A stretch of DNA of 64,000 bases, from NCBI RefSeq assembly GCF_000002515.2, contig NC_006042.1:2480001-2544000 (forward strand), read 5' to 3'. The stretch's first letter is position 1, and each line of letters begins with the position of its first letter. This document shows positions 28,838 through 37,769 of the stretch, piece after piece. Source of the stretch: Kluyveromyces lactis (Eukaryota; Ascomycota; Saccharomycetes; Saccharomycetales; Saccharomycetaceae). The notes below the pieces were generated by a model, which was given only the letters and a program-made list of their open reading frames with translations, was not told the DNA's origin and made no database searches. Made by a program: the position numbers and the translations under genes.

Positions 28838-30568
28838 ATGACTGTGCTGCACGATTTAAAGATAACAAGAAAAGCGCTTGAAAGTTGGACAGACAATATA
28901 TCTTGGGGGAAAGATGGAAGCATATATATCTCTACCCAACCACAGCTGACTATTTGTGAACCTTTGTTCTGTAAGTCAGTTCAAAAACATTTGAAAAATC
29001 TCTTTCACGTTAAGGAGTTACATCTTCTTGGTCCTGATAATAAATTTGAGAATGTTTTCTTAGATCAAAATCAAATACTAAACTCACAACCGGAACCTGC
29101 TATTGTGCGCGTTGTCCCATCACCTCGCCCAGGACTAGTGGCAGGGATTACGAAACATGCGAACATTCTACTTTGTCAAGACAATCAAGTGTTATGTCAA
29201 GTTGATGATACAACTGCAGCTTACCCTAATCGAGCGTATCATTCGTTGGCATGGAACGATAAAAGTGATCTACTATTCACAGGAAATGAAAGAAATACTA
29301 TCGATATATTCTCTGTATCCATGGACATCGTAGTGACCCACATGAAAAGCCTTCCATTAGATTTCAGTGATCAAAGTGAAAATAATTGGGTAACACTGTT
29401 GAGGTATCAAAACGAAAAACTGATATGCTCGAATAGTCAAAATGAAGTTTACTTGATAGATTTAGCGTCCTCGACCATAAAAAAGATATCGGAAGCTACT
29501 AAATTCTCAATAAGTGATATCCAGTTTGTCGGAAATAGAGTTTTAATTACGAGTTTGGGCTCTATCCATTGTTATGATATAAATGCCGACAAACACACAA
29601 TAGAAACATTTGATATTTTAAATGAGTTCTTTATTATTAGGTTACCTGATAAAGAAAGTGCTATCCTTTTATCTGATAAGACAAGTGTGAAAGTCGTTTT
29701 AACCGATTCGAACATATCCCTCTCAGCAGATGAAGTGATTTCTCCTCTGCTGGAGAAGAGATTTATTAAATGGAACAATACATTTAACGAATATCATAAA
29801 TACGAAACCAAGTTATATGTTAGAGGTATTTCTCCTTCTCCAGATGGTTTCACGGTTGCAATACTCTATGATATCGAAAGATTATCTTTGAAATACTCTA
29901 TTCCATCTGAGCAAGTCTTTAGACTGCTTATTGTACCTCTATCTGATAAATGGGAGGTATCAGATAAAGCGTCTGGTTTGGCTTGGTATCAAACCTACAA
30001 TGTATACAATGCACCAGCTTCAAATATGGCTAATTTGATAAGCGAAAAAGTCTTTGATACTTCCCAGTCATTCGAAGACTACTTATCATCAATCCTAAAA
30101 AGTAAAGAGATGCTACAATGGAGATTCAGTAGCTTCATAGAAGATCTTCCATCTGCTAAAAAAATACATACATTAATCTTTTCTTATGTTTCCAACCACC
30201 TAAACGAAATCACAAACCCGTTAGATCAAGCGTATGCTATTTGGTTATCTGTACTTCTAGGAGAAAGCCCACCATTTGAGCTTGCAGCAGTCGAATTTAA
30301 AGGCCAGTTTATTTCGGAATATTTTGATTTCAATAAGAATGCGAATGAGAACATCATTGTATCAGAATCAAAACATGAGTGGAAAAGGTGCTGTGTTACT
30401 GGCTTACCCCTGATATCTACCAATGTTAAGATTTGTCCAGTAAGTAAATGTCGTGTAATTGACCTAGAAAAGGATAACTTAAACGACTATGGGTGGCTTT
30501 CAACTATTGTTTTAAAAATATTTGGTAACATTAGTATATTTACAGGTACAAAAATGACTAGTGTTTAA
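28838..30568 (+). CDS. TFC8: TFIIIC subunit Tfc8 (tau60)
   Basis: A 576-residue protein corresponding to tau60 of RNA polymerase III factor TFIIIC, part of the B-box-binding module that helps recruit TFIIIB. The first 350 residues are beta-rich and resemble a degenerate WD40 propeller. The end has a Cys-containing segment (CCVTGLPLI, then ICPVSKCRVI) that may be a small metal site. S. cerevisiae Tfc8 has 588 residues and likewise lies between NCR1 and CHL1. The ATG at 28838 follows an in-frame TTG that is unlikely to be used. Assignment rests on position, length and overall layout, since the family diverges fast. Confidence 0.88.
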   Translation: MTVLHDLKITRKALESWTDNISWGKDGSIYISTQPQLTICEPLFCKSVQKHLKNLFHVKELHLLGPDNKFENVFLDQNQILNSQPEPAIVRVVPSPRPGLVAGITKHANILLCQDNQVLCQVDDTTAAYPNRAYHSLAWNDKSDLLFTGNERNTIDIFSVSMDIVVTHMKSLPLDFSDQSENNWVTLLRYQNEKLICSNSQNEVYLIDLASSTIKKISEATKFSISDIQFVGNRVLITSLGSIHCYDINADKHTIETFDILNEFFIIRLPDKESAILLSDKTSVKVVLTDSNISLSADEVISPLLEKRFIKWNNTFNEYHKYETKLYVRGISPSPDGFTVAILYDIERLSLKYSIPSEQVFRLLIVPLSDKWEVSDKASGLAWYQTYNVYNAPASNMANLISEKVFDTSQSFEDYLSSILKSKEMLQWRFSSFIEDLPSAKKIHTLIFSYVSNHLNEITNPLDQAYAIWLSVLLGESPPFELAAVEFKGQFISEYFDFNKNANENIIVSESKHEWKRCCVTGLPLISTNVKICPVSKCRVIDLEKDNLNDYGWLSTIVLKIFGNISIFTGTKMTSV

Positions 30569-30635
30569 ACTATCATCAATTAATAAATAATACTTCTTTG
30601 GATAGAACTTCGTTTACTTTAGGAATGAGTGACAT

Positions 30636-33059
30636 TCATCGATTAGATGCAAAAAACACAGAAGTCTGTGCAAATATCTCTGAAGTTTTAAGTTCCGACT
30701 TAACCCTCTTTCTGACCCATTCAGACAGTTTATGTTGAACTTTATTGTTTAAGTATCTATTGTCTACGAGATATATGCATGCGTAATCATTTGCGTGTCG
30801 AATTGCTCTTCCTATACTCTGATTAACAGCCTTCATACATATATTCTCATAGAATTCGATAGTTGCTGACTTAGCGTCTTTTAAAGAACCTCCGGCAGAT
30901 ATCACCTTTTGCTCGATATGCCGTTTTTTGACAAGTAGTTCACTACTATAGAGATTTGGATATGGAAGGCCTACCATAACAACTGCTCTCGCTAGGTTAT
31001 CTTGGAAATTTATGCCCTCGGAGAGTTTACCTCCCACCACTGAGAATAGAAAGGCACCTTTTTTTTTATCGAGAATCGTCGAGGAATATTGTGGCAGTAT
31101 ATCACTTCCACCAGGAGTCTCATAGAATATTCTCTTATTCATAGACAGTTTTTCGAAAATTTCCTCCAATTGCCAAAATTTGATAACGTGCTCAAGATAC
31201 CCATAACTGGGAAAAAATACTACAATACCATGAGGTACTCTGCAGCCAAGTTCCAGAAGGAAGTCATAAAGCTTGCACATTACTGATTCGTTATTTCTGC
31301 TTTCATAGTTGAAATTGAATCCCTCAGATACGATAAACGTATCAAGGTTTGATTCTGGTATAATATGATTGCAAGAAAACTGTACGATATCTTTTGAAGG
31401 AACAAAAGGCAGAAGATTCTCTATGAATTCGGAAGTAGGTTGCATCGTTCCACCAGCAAGAATAACGCATTTACTGTCGTTTACTATTGTCTTGAAAATC
31501 TGATTGGGTTCCAGCAGCATGTATTTGATTATCATTCCTTCTTCGAAAAAGAACGAACCTTCAAAAGAGGGATTTGATAGGGACAAAACAAATTTTGAGA
31601 TTTTGAAAAGAATTGGTTGCTTCACAGAGTTTGTATTACTTTCATCAGATTTGAGCTTTGAATCTGCGTAACTGTCAATTTTATATGCAATTTTGGAGCC
31701 TCTCATATAAGTTACCAGCTCATGGATGTTTAATAAATCCGCATTACTATCTCGAAACATTGACTGTGGTGAAATTTCTTTCCCTTTCTCAAAGTGAGAT
31801 TCTATAAATGCTTGCAGTATATCCAATAATTTCATAAGCTTCATTATGTTGACACGGTTTTTTCCGTTGAGTTTCCTTTTAAACTTGTTGAGGTAAATTT
31901 TCATCAACTTCTTGCAGATTTTAATATCAGACAGCGATATTTCGCAGCTATATATAGATGTTATAGTATCCATCAAGTTGTGGGCCTCATCTATTATCAC
32001 AATGCTGTCTTTAAGATTGATCCCAAGAGACTCTCGAATTTCAAAGGACAATATATGCTGGTAAGGCAGGGTCACTATTTCGGCACCCTCCAATGCTGTC
32101 CTTGATGAGTAGTACGGGCACACATGGAGGGAATGTCCCAACTGAACCAGGTCTTCGATGTCACTAATTTCTGAGAATGTATAATCACGGAATTGCTTTG
32201 AAGAAATCAGGTCCCTAGAATTGGTATAAAACTGGCATTCTTGCCGTTTCACTGTTTCGACACAGGCGTCATTTATCAAGTCACTTTTTAGCTTTGATAC
32301 CTTCGCATGGATACACAATTGTTTTCTTGAGGCAAGTGGTAAAAATTTGATGCGTTCTTTTTCTAGTGTAGGTGATGACGGCGGAAAAGATGGCAAAGTC
32401 AATTGAGATGCAAATTGAGTTAACTGTGAATGAGTTCTTGATGAGAAGTAAATTTTCAAGGGGGATTTCAATTCCATGTTATTTTCTGTTTTTACATCAT
32501 ATCCTTTGTCAATTTTAGCTAGTAGCTTCTGAATTTCGTCATTTATCTGGCCCTTCTCATAATCGTTTTGATTTGAAACCGAATCTTGTTCATAGGGCTC
32601 TGGAAGGAAATTAGTTTCATCATCCTCAATTTCAATTTCTATATGTCGAGGAACTGTCTTTTTTCTCTTTCTGTCGCCAATGTCGAGTTGCCTTAGTACA
32701 GGTTTTATGTTGGACATGGAAAGTCCCTCTAAATAGTTTTCGTATTCTTGCAAACTTTTGGATTTCTCCTTCATAATTTTATCGTTATAGAACTGATTCA
32801 CCCATTCTGGTTCGTCGTCAGAAGATGAGAAAGTAGAATCCGACAAATTGTCATTGTCCACTTTGCTATTCAATTTTTCTAATTTATGCTCACGCAACCA
32901 AGTTACAGTGCTACAGATCAGAGATAAAGTTTTACCGGTGCCTGTAGGACTTTCAAAGATACCAACTTTCTTACCAGAATTCAGTAGCTCATATATATGT
33001 TCCATTAACTGTGTCTGAATATCATAAGGCTGATAAGGATGATGGAAATTCTTACCCAT
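30636..33059 (-). CDS. CHL1: DNA helicase Chl1 (XPD/FANCJ-like, Fe-S)
   Basis: An 807-residue superfamily 2 helicase needed for sister chromatid cohesion. Walker A is FESPTGTGKT (about residues 35-44), and the DEAH box is IVIIDEAHNLMD. The expected four Fe-S cysteines are visible between these motifs (CIHAKV, ACVETV, QECQFY, HVCPYY). C-terminal motifs include GKLSEGINF and QSIGRAIRH, the latter with the motif VI arginines. S. cerevisiae Chl1 has 861 residues. The ATG at 33059 is used because the 29 codons before it begin at GTG. It is convergent with TFC8, with only 67 bp between the two stop codons. Confidence 0.95.
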   Translation of the reverse strand: MGKNFHHPYQPYDIQTQLMEHIYELLNSGKKVGIFESPTGTGKTLSLICSTVTWLREHKLEKLNSKVDNDNLSDSTFSSSDDEPEWVNQFYNDKIMKEKSKSLQEYENYLEGLSMSNIKPVLRQLDIGDRKRKKTVPRHIEIEIEDDETNFLPEPYEQDSVSNQNDYEKGQINDEIQKLLAKIDKGYDVKTENNMELKSPLKIYFSSRTHSQLTQFASQLTLPSFPPSSPTLEKERIKFLPLASRKQLCIHAKVSKLKSDLINDACVETVKRQECQFYTNSRDLISSKQFRDYTFSEISDIEDLVQLGHSLHVCPYYSSRTALEGAEIVTLPYQHILSFEIRESLGINLKDSIVIIDEAHNLMDTITSIYSCEISLSDIKICKKLMKIYLNKFKRKLNGKNRVNIMKLMKLLDILQAFIESHFEKGKEISPQSMFRDSNADLLNIHELVTYMRGSKIAYKIDSYADSKLKSDESNTNSVKQPILFKISKFVLSLSNPSFEGSFFFEEGMIIKYMLLEPNQIFKTIVNDSKCVILAGGTMQPTSEFIENLLPFVPSKDIVQFSCNHIIPESNLDTFIVSEGFNFNYESRNNESVMCKLYDFLLELGCRVPHGIVVFFPSYGYLEHVIKFWQLEEIFEKLSMNKRIFYETPGGSDILPQYSSTILDKKKGAFLFSVVGGKLSEGINFQDNLARAVVMVGLPYPNLYSSELLVKKRHIEQKVISAGGSLKDAKSATIEFYENICMKAVNQSIGRAIRHANDYACIYLVDNRYLNNKVQHKLSEWVRKRVKSELKTSEIFAQTSVFFASNR

Positions 33060-33667
33060 AGTTCGACAACAGTCAATGAACTTTGCTCCAGTGAGAATAT
33101 AAACCTTGAACCAACTTTGAAATATGTTTACTGGTAAGTCATACACGCATCTCGTATGAGCAATCTAACACAACAGGACTTTTCGAATAGCAAAAGACAC
33201 AGACATGCACTTTTCAATACCAACTGAGATGAAAAATAGAAAGACATTCCACCATTCACTAGAATCTCATCGATCATATCAAATCATAACTATTACGATC
33301 TTGGAAATCATTATCCACAGCATGTAAATAAAAGAAAGAAATAGTTGTGCTATAGATCACGTGATCTTAGTGTTAAGATCCATCTATACGAAAGTATACG
33401 AGATAGAAAGAACTATTACGTGACAACTCTTTTATCATATACGAGATAGAGAAGTACAAATAGAAGAGAAGAATCAATCTTATGCCAACTCATAGGATAA
33501 TTAGGCATTATATAATGTAAAGATGATGGTAGAGAGAACGAGCAATACTCACCACACAACGGTGTATAATATTAGTCAATTGATGTCAGATACAGATAAT
33601 ATGAGCGAAGGAATATCACAATGTCAGGGTAACACTGAACAGAGAGATTCCGGGACTCAATACTTAG
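33060..33667. other. CHL1 upstream region
   Basis: About 600 bp between CHL1 and a solo LTR. It has a perfect 14-bp palindrome AGATCACGTGATCT (33354-33367) and a twice-repeated TACGAGATAGA motif (near 33397 and 33440). I see no convincing gene; a 60-codon frame at 33523 looks like chance. Confidence 0.45.
33354..33367. promoter_or_regulatory. Perfect palindrome with Cbf1-type core upstream of CHL1
   Basis: AGATCACGTGATCT is a 14-bp perfect palindrome around CACGTG, about 300 bp upstream of CHL1. Binding by Cbf1 or another bHLH factor is inferred. Confidence 0.4.
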
Positions 33668-33954
33668 TGTTGATGTGTCTGGTATTTCCAGTCACGTGTT
33701 GTTAAATTAAGATCTTTGGTATCTGATGAATCCATAGCGTTTATTAGCTATATATCTAGTAGTGTATGTTGATGCACCTGGCGATCTGGCATGACTGTGT
33801 TGATCGTCCTTGTACAGATCCAATGCCTCCTTATATAATAACTCAGATTGGTTGATGATGTTTCAACTAGAAACAATCCTTACGTATCATCTTGGTACTT
33901 AACCGCCTATTACATTGGTAGTTACCCGATCATAGTTTATGATCCGTTTCAACA
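33668..33954. mobile_element. Solo LTR of a Ty1/copia-like retrotransposon
   Basis: A 287-bp element that begins TGTTGATG and ends TTTCAACA, the usual Ty-type LTR ends. It is flanked on both sides by the identical 5-bp sequence CTTAG (33663-33667 and 33955-33959), a target-site duplication of the length used by Ty1/copia integrases. It contains a TATA-like stretch (TATATAATA near 33834) and a pheromone-response-like TGTTTCA at 33859-33865, a motif known from yeast LTRs. No internal coding part is present, so it is a solo LTR left by recombination. The matching duplication suggests it is not very old. Orientation is uncertain; no tRNA gene is near. Confidence 0.75.
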
Positions 33955-33959
33955 CTTAG

Positions 33960-34693
33960 TGGCCGAAAGATGTTTTTCTGACCTTTTTTTTTCCATTATC
34001 TTCGAAGGTATGATTCAGGCATATGTACTTGTTCAGTCTACGTCATTGTCAGGGCAATCTCTAGGTACAACCCTTCAAATAACTGAAAACGCAGGTTTCT
34101 CCAGCGGTTTCTGAATAAAATCCTATACAGACTCATTGCACTTTCGTACATGGATTATGAAAGGTGAAAAAAAAAAATGAAAAGGTGACATATGCAGGTA
34201 TTCTGGATAAATCGAAAGCAAGTCAGAACGGGAAGATTGTTGGATTTCGATAATAAATCTGCTCGAGATATAAATGCAAGTTCTGTCACACCTCCGGGCA
34301 ATATCCGGCCAGGTATCTATTTCTTTTGATGTCAACAGTATTTTTTTTTTTCATTTTGTTTTTCGAGATCTCTAACTGGTGGGGAGAAGACTACATCTGT
34401 TTTACAGTTTCTTTCGTTAATGTTATATTGGGAACAGGTTAAGATAGTGCTATATAAAGGTTAATGAAGCAGGAAACTTTCTGAGTGCCACTATTAAGGG
34501 CTGTATTAGTAGTATTATCATTCAGAAACAAGAAAGCACTATCTCTGTCTATGTCTACTGTTCCTTCTTTTCAAAGATTGTTTATGAACGAGATTTATTG
34601 AGTTGCTACATTATTATTAGAGTTAAGATAAGCAAATCGAAACGAAAAAATCTTCAATATTAGCATCAGAATAGTTCCGTTTCATTCATTAAC
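33960..34693. other. Promoter region of the unrecognised membrane protein gene
   Basis: About 730 bp between the solo LTR and the next start codon. It has a T-rich run near 34342-34352 and a TATA-like TATATAAA near 34451. No other gene is supported. Confidence 0.45.
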
Positions 34694-35656
34694 ATGGCAT
34701 CACCGATCTTCATATCAAAGAAACCCACTTCATTGACCAGTGAGTATTTTTTTCTTGGAACAAAATACTATGGGAATTCATTGATTCGAATATCAAATGG
34801 GATTAAAACATTGCATCCAGATCATATGAAGAAATGGATTCCGATATTGCTGCTGTCTAGTGTCACATACGCTTTTGTGGAAGCTGCTAAACATTGTGTT
34901 TCGAAGTTAAACTGCAGAGGATGTGAGTACTTGAAGTGCGTTCTGGATCCACATATGATTGGTATATGTATAATACAGTTCTGTGTTTCAAGTTTCGAGA
35001 CCACGTTCTGGCAATCATTAAACGAACTGGATAAAAGATATCATCTGCACAGTGGAACAGTTAATCTACAAGGTATAGGAAAACAACGAACAAGAACACT
35101 ACAGTTCCAATTACGGGCCACGATAACGCAGCTTTTCTTGATCATGACAGTATCATGGTTTCCAAGCATCGCATGCCATGCCATAATTTCAATTCTTACA
35201 TTCAACCAATTATCTCATCGGTTCGGTACAGACATCTCATTTTTAGTATGCTCTCTCTTGTTGTTGTTCCCACCGATGTGGCAAATAAAGTTTTTGTCTC
35301 ATTTCTGTTCGTTCAATCTGTTGATCAGAGCGTCTTTAGCACCGTATTTCAACAAGACAATGCTACAGAAGAGTGAACGACACACGTGGATTCAGTCAAG
35401 AAGCGGAATCTTGTACGGATACATGCTTCCCTTCTATCTGATGATTATCTCAACTTCTTACTTATCTATGATAGTGTTTTATCTATCACATGTCTCTGGT
35501 CTACCAGAACTGATTAGAGACCTTACAGACCCATTCCCCGACCCATACCTACCTGGCACGATTCAGATGTCAATATGGAATTCGAAACAATCTCTTTGGT
35601 CCAATAATAAATTGAAAACTAGCGATAGAGAGAAACGAGACTCTGACTCAGAGTGA
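34694..35656 (+). CDS. Unrecognised multi-spanning membrane protein
   Basis: I do not recognise this 320-residue protein. It has about five hydrophobic segments (near residues 48-66, 85-104, 143-170, 179-200 and 245-268), a Cys-containing loop (CVSKLNCRGCEYLKC, about 68-82) and a polar, charged C-terminal tail ending in DSDSE. There is no obvious signal peptide; the N-terminus is polar. The ATG is preceded by an A-rich stretch. It lies in a gene-poor island between CHL1 and the inverted CIP1-RQC2 block, next to a solo LTR, and S. cerevisiae has no counterpart at this position. The long open frame and clear membrane pattern support a real gene, perhaps lineage-restricted. No function is proposed. 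Confidence 0.7.
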   Translation: MASPIFISKKPTSLTSEYFFLGTKYYGNSLIRISNGIKTLHPDHMKKWIPILLLSSVTYAFVEAAKHCVSKLNCRGCEYLKCVLDPHMIGICIIQFCVSSFETTFWQSLNELDKRYHLHSGTVNLQGIGKQRTRTLQFQLRATITQLFLIMTVSWFPSIACHAIISILTFNQLSHRFGTDISFLVCSLLLLFPPMWQIKFLSHFCSFNLLIRASLAPYFNKTMLQKSERHTWIQSRSGILYGYMLPFYLMIISTSYLSMIVFYLSHVSGLPELIRDLTDPFPDPYLPGTIQMSIWNSKQSLWSNNKLKTSDREKRDSDSE

Positions 35657-35757
35657 GACTTATTCACGTACAATTTTCGGGCGTTGTTGAAGGGTATTCC
35701 CGAATATCCTCCAAAATATGATCCGAGCCATTGTCTTGTAAACGCCCTCATTGCTTT

Positions 35758-35795
35758 GTTCTTTTTCTTTTTCTTTTTCTTTTTTTTTTTTTCTG
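35758..35795. repeat. Pyrimidine tract (CTTTTT repeats)
   Basis: A low-complexity run of CTTTTT units ending in a long T stretch, about 100 bp past the stop of the unrecognised membrane protein gene and just beyond the end of the minus-strand zinc-finger frame. Confidence 0.85.
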
Positions 35796-35798
35796 TTG

Positions 35799-36053
35799 TT
35801 ATTCTCTTGATCTTTCATCGGTACTTTCAGCTGCATTATACTTCCCAATTAGGGAATTGAATGTAAAATATTCCAACATCGTTCTCGAGCTGTGCCTACT
35901 ACAAGCATTTAAGTGCATTGTCAACCTGTTCGCATAGCAATGCAGATTGCGACAAGTTGGGCAACAAACGAAAGGACATAGATTATTATAGATTACAATT
36001 GATATATCACCTTTTCTGGTCTGTAACGGGTGCTCGAAGGTGCATGCCGACAA
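35799..36053 (-). other. Open frame with an Sgf11-like zinc finger (relic or second exon)
   Basis: A minus-strand frame of about 84 codons that has no ATG near its beginning. It encodes CPTCRN...YANRLTMHLNACSR, which resembles the zinc finger of Sgf11, the SAGA deubiquitination-module subunit (HCENCGR...ANRLAAHLQRCLSR in S. cerevisiae): two Cys as CxxC, then ANRL, HL and a final Cys, with one residue of spacing difference. The Gly-Arg after the second Cys is missing. The frame overlaps a second minus-strand frame that does start with ATG (36007-36342). A 100-base intron at 36011-36110 (GTAAGA ... AG) would join the two in frame, but the splice sites are weak. It could be a diverged or decayed SGF11-like gene, or a coincidence. 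Confidence 0.35.
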
Positions 36054-36342
36054 TTAGTTGAAACTGCAAGTTTGAACGCGTCAACCAGTGTCGATATTTT
36101 CCTCTCTTACAATATGTAGTACAATCAAAGTGTCGATTTGCTATTGTTGTAAAGACGACCGCCAATATTTGTTCAATTAACATTCTGTAGATGCTAGGAT
36201 AGGAAATAAATTTTATATCGAATGAGTAGTGAACCGATAATTTTCCGCATTTGAAAACATTGAAATGCCGATCCTGAACGGCTTTGCTATGAACTTGACT
36301 ACATGTGGGGACTAGAACGAAGAGAAATGCTACTAGAAACAT
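36007..36342 (-). CDS. Questionable small ORF, possible first part of the zinc-finger gene
   Basis: A 111-codon frame starting with ATG. The first 20 residues are hydrophobic (MFLVAFLFVLVPTCSQVHSKA) and look like a signal peptide, so taken alone it could be a small secreted protein. An internal ATG at 36181-36183 starts MLIEQILAVVFTTIANRH, which loosely recalls the N-terminal helix of Sgf11. The frame may be chance, or an exon of the zinc-finger frame that overlaps its 3' end. Nothing else supports expression. Confidence 0.25.
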   Translation of the reverse strand: MFLVAFLFVLVPTCSQVHSKAVQDRHFNVFKCGKLSVHYSFDIKFISYPSIYRMLIEQILAVVFTTIANRHFDCTTYCKRGKYRHWLTRSNLQFQLIVGMHLRAPVTDQKR

Positions 36343-37769
36343 AACACAAAGAATAAAAACATGATTGAATAGTGCAAAGCAAATCTTCTAGTTGAATCTC
36401 GAGAACGACACCTACGTCAACACACTTGTTCGAAGACATTATTATCTTACTTAATCGCACTGAAGGCAAAAAAAAGGGGAGGATATATCGTTGACGTGTT
36501 CAAGAATTTTAAAACTAATCTAGTGCGAGAAGAATTCAGCTGAGCTGAAAGCTCATTATAAAAACATCAGTCCGGCAGCCTATGACTTTTTTTTCCAGAA
36601 TCAGATTCAACCAAGAAATAGCTTCAAACAATATATTTCAAGCAAAACTTAGTTTAAACAACATAAAAAACTGCTCAAGTCCATTGTTTATTTTTCTTTA
36701 CCGATCGCCCACATAGGAGAAGCGAGTCTCATCAGTTTGTGTCCCTTTTTCAGGCTTTAAGGAATCACAACAAAAAAAAAAAAATTCCCTCGAATATCCC
36801 AAAAATCCAACCTTAATCCCTTTAGGACTGCGTTTAACTTTAGCGAACGATACCTTATCCGAGTATTTATTGTTCTTAACTGCAGCATTAAACGTAAAAA
36901 AGAATAAAAAAGAGTACCCCAATAAGAGGGCGACTGGATTGGTGAATTGTATTTTTTTTGGAGTCACTATAACGATTAAAATCCGGCTAATTGCACTGTA
37001 CTGACGCACCCGTACACTTTATAAACATTTGGCAGCGTTCTCTGAGCGTCCACCGCACTGGAAAAACACAAGATCACTCACATAAAAGTGGTACGTTTGT
37101 TGAAAAGTAAAATCGCAACATTTCTCTCCCACAAGTTTTGCATATACACCTGCTCCCTGCATATGTTTATTCTCTCAAATTACCAGTAAAAACTCGTTTG
37201 TGCATTGTTTTCACACGTCTGTTGACAAATCTCACATTTTCAGAAACACCACTCGAGCGTTCTTTCTTTCTTTTTAAAGTTCGTCGATATCGTTTCTACA
37301 GGAAGAGAAATTAGAAAACGGATTAGAAGGGGAAAAAAGATAATCCTGCATTGACTCCATTCGTTTTTTGCCTTTAAAACACGTCAAAGGGACGAATTTA
37401 TTAAGAAACAAACAGGACCAATACCCAATATCTGTTCTAGTGTAAAACCTTAGTTGGTACCAAACAGCAGTAAGGAATACTATCTTCTTTTCTCAGGTTC
37501 TTTTAGGTTATTTTGGTTAGCTGTATTGGGCTAACAGACGTATCAAATCACATTTGGCTACTGAATCAAGTTTCGTTCCTGAACGTGTTTATTCTTTTAG
37601 AACGCAGAAACCTTTTTTCTCTTTGAACTGGTTACGTGCGATTGGTCATATATATAGGGGCAAGTTATCATTACCTCAGTTCAGTTCTTATAACTTGGTT
37701 AACCATTTGGGTACAACAAGTACATTAGCTTTGTCCGGTTCCCATTTTTTGGTCTTTACAACTGCATAT
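36343..37769. other. Long upstream region of CIP1
   Basis: About 1.4 kb with no supported gene. The frame upstream of the CIP1 ATG stays open from 37554 but has no ATG. A TATA-like CATATATATAGGGG lies near 37646. The rest is AT-rich with several A/T runs; I see no RNA gene. Confidence 0.45.

Noticed and set aside
33140-33175. AACACAACA near CHL1 as an end of a second, older LTR
   Set aside because: No partner end or target duplication was found and the stretch would run into CHL1.
33799-33954. A shorter LTR starting at an internal TGTTGATC
   Set aside because: The flanking five bases do not match CTTAG on the right, whereas the start at 33668 gives an exact duplication.
36698-37009. Minus-strand frame of about 100 codons with a hydrophobic start
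   Set aside because: It begins at GTG and contains no useful ATG; poly-A/T tracts account for the Phe and Lys runs.
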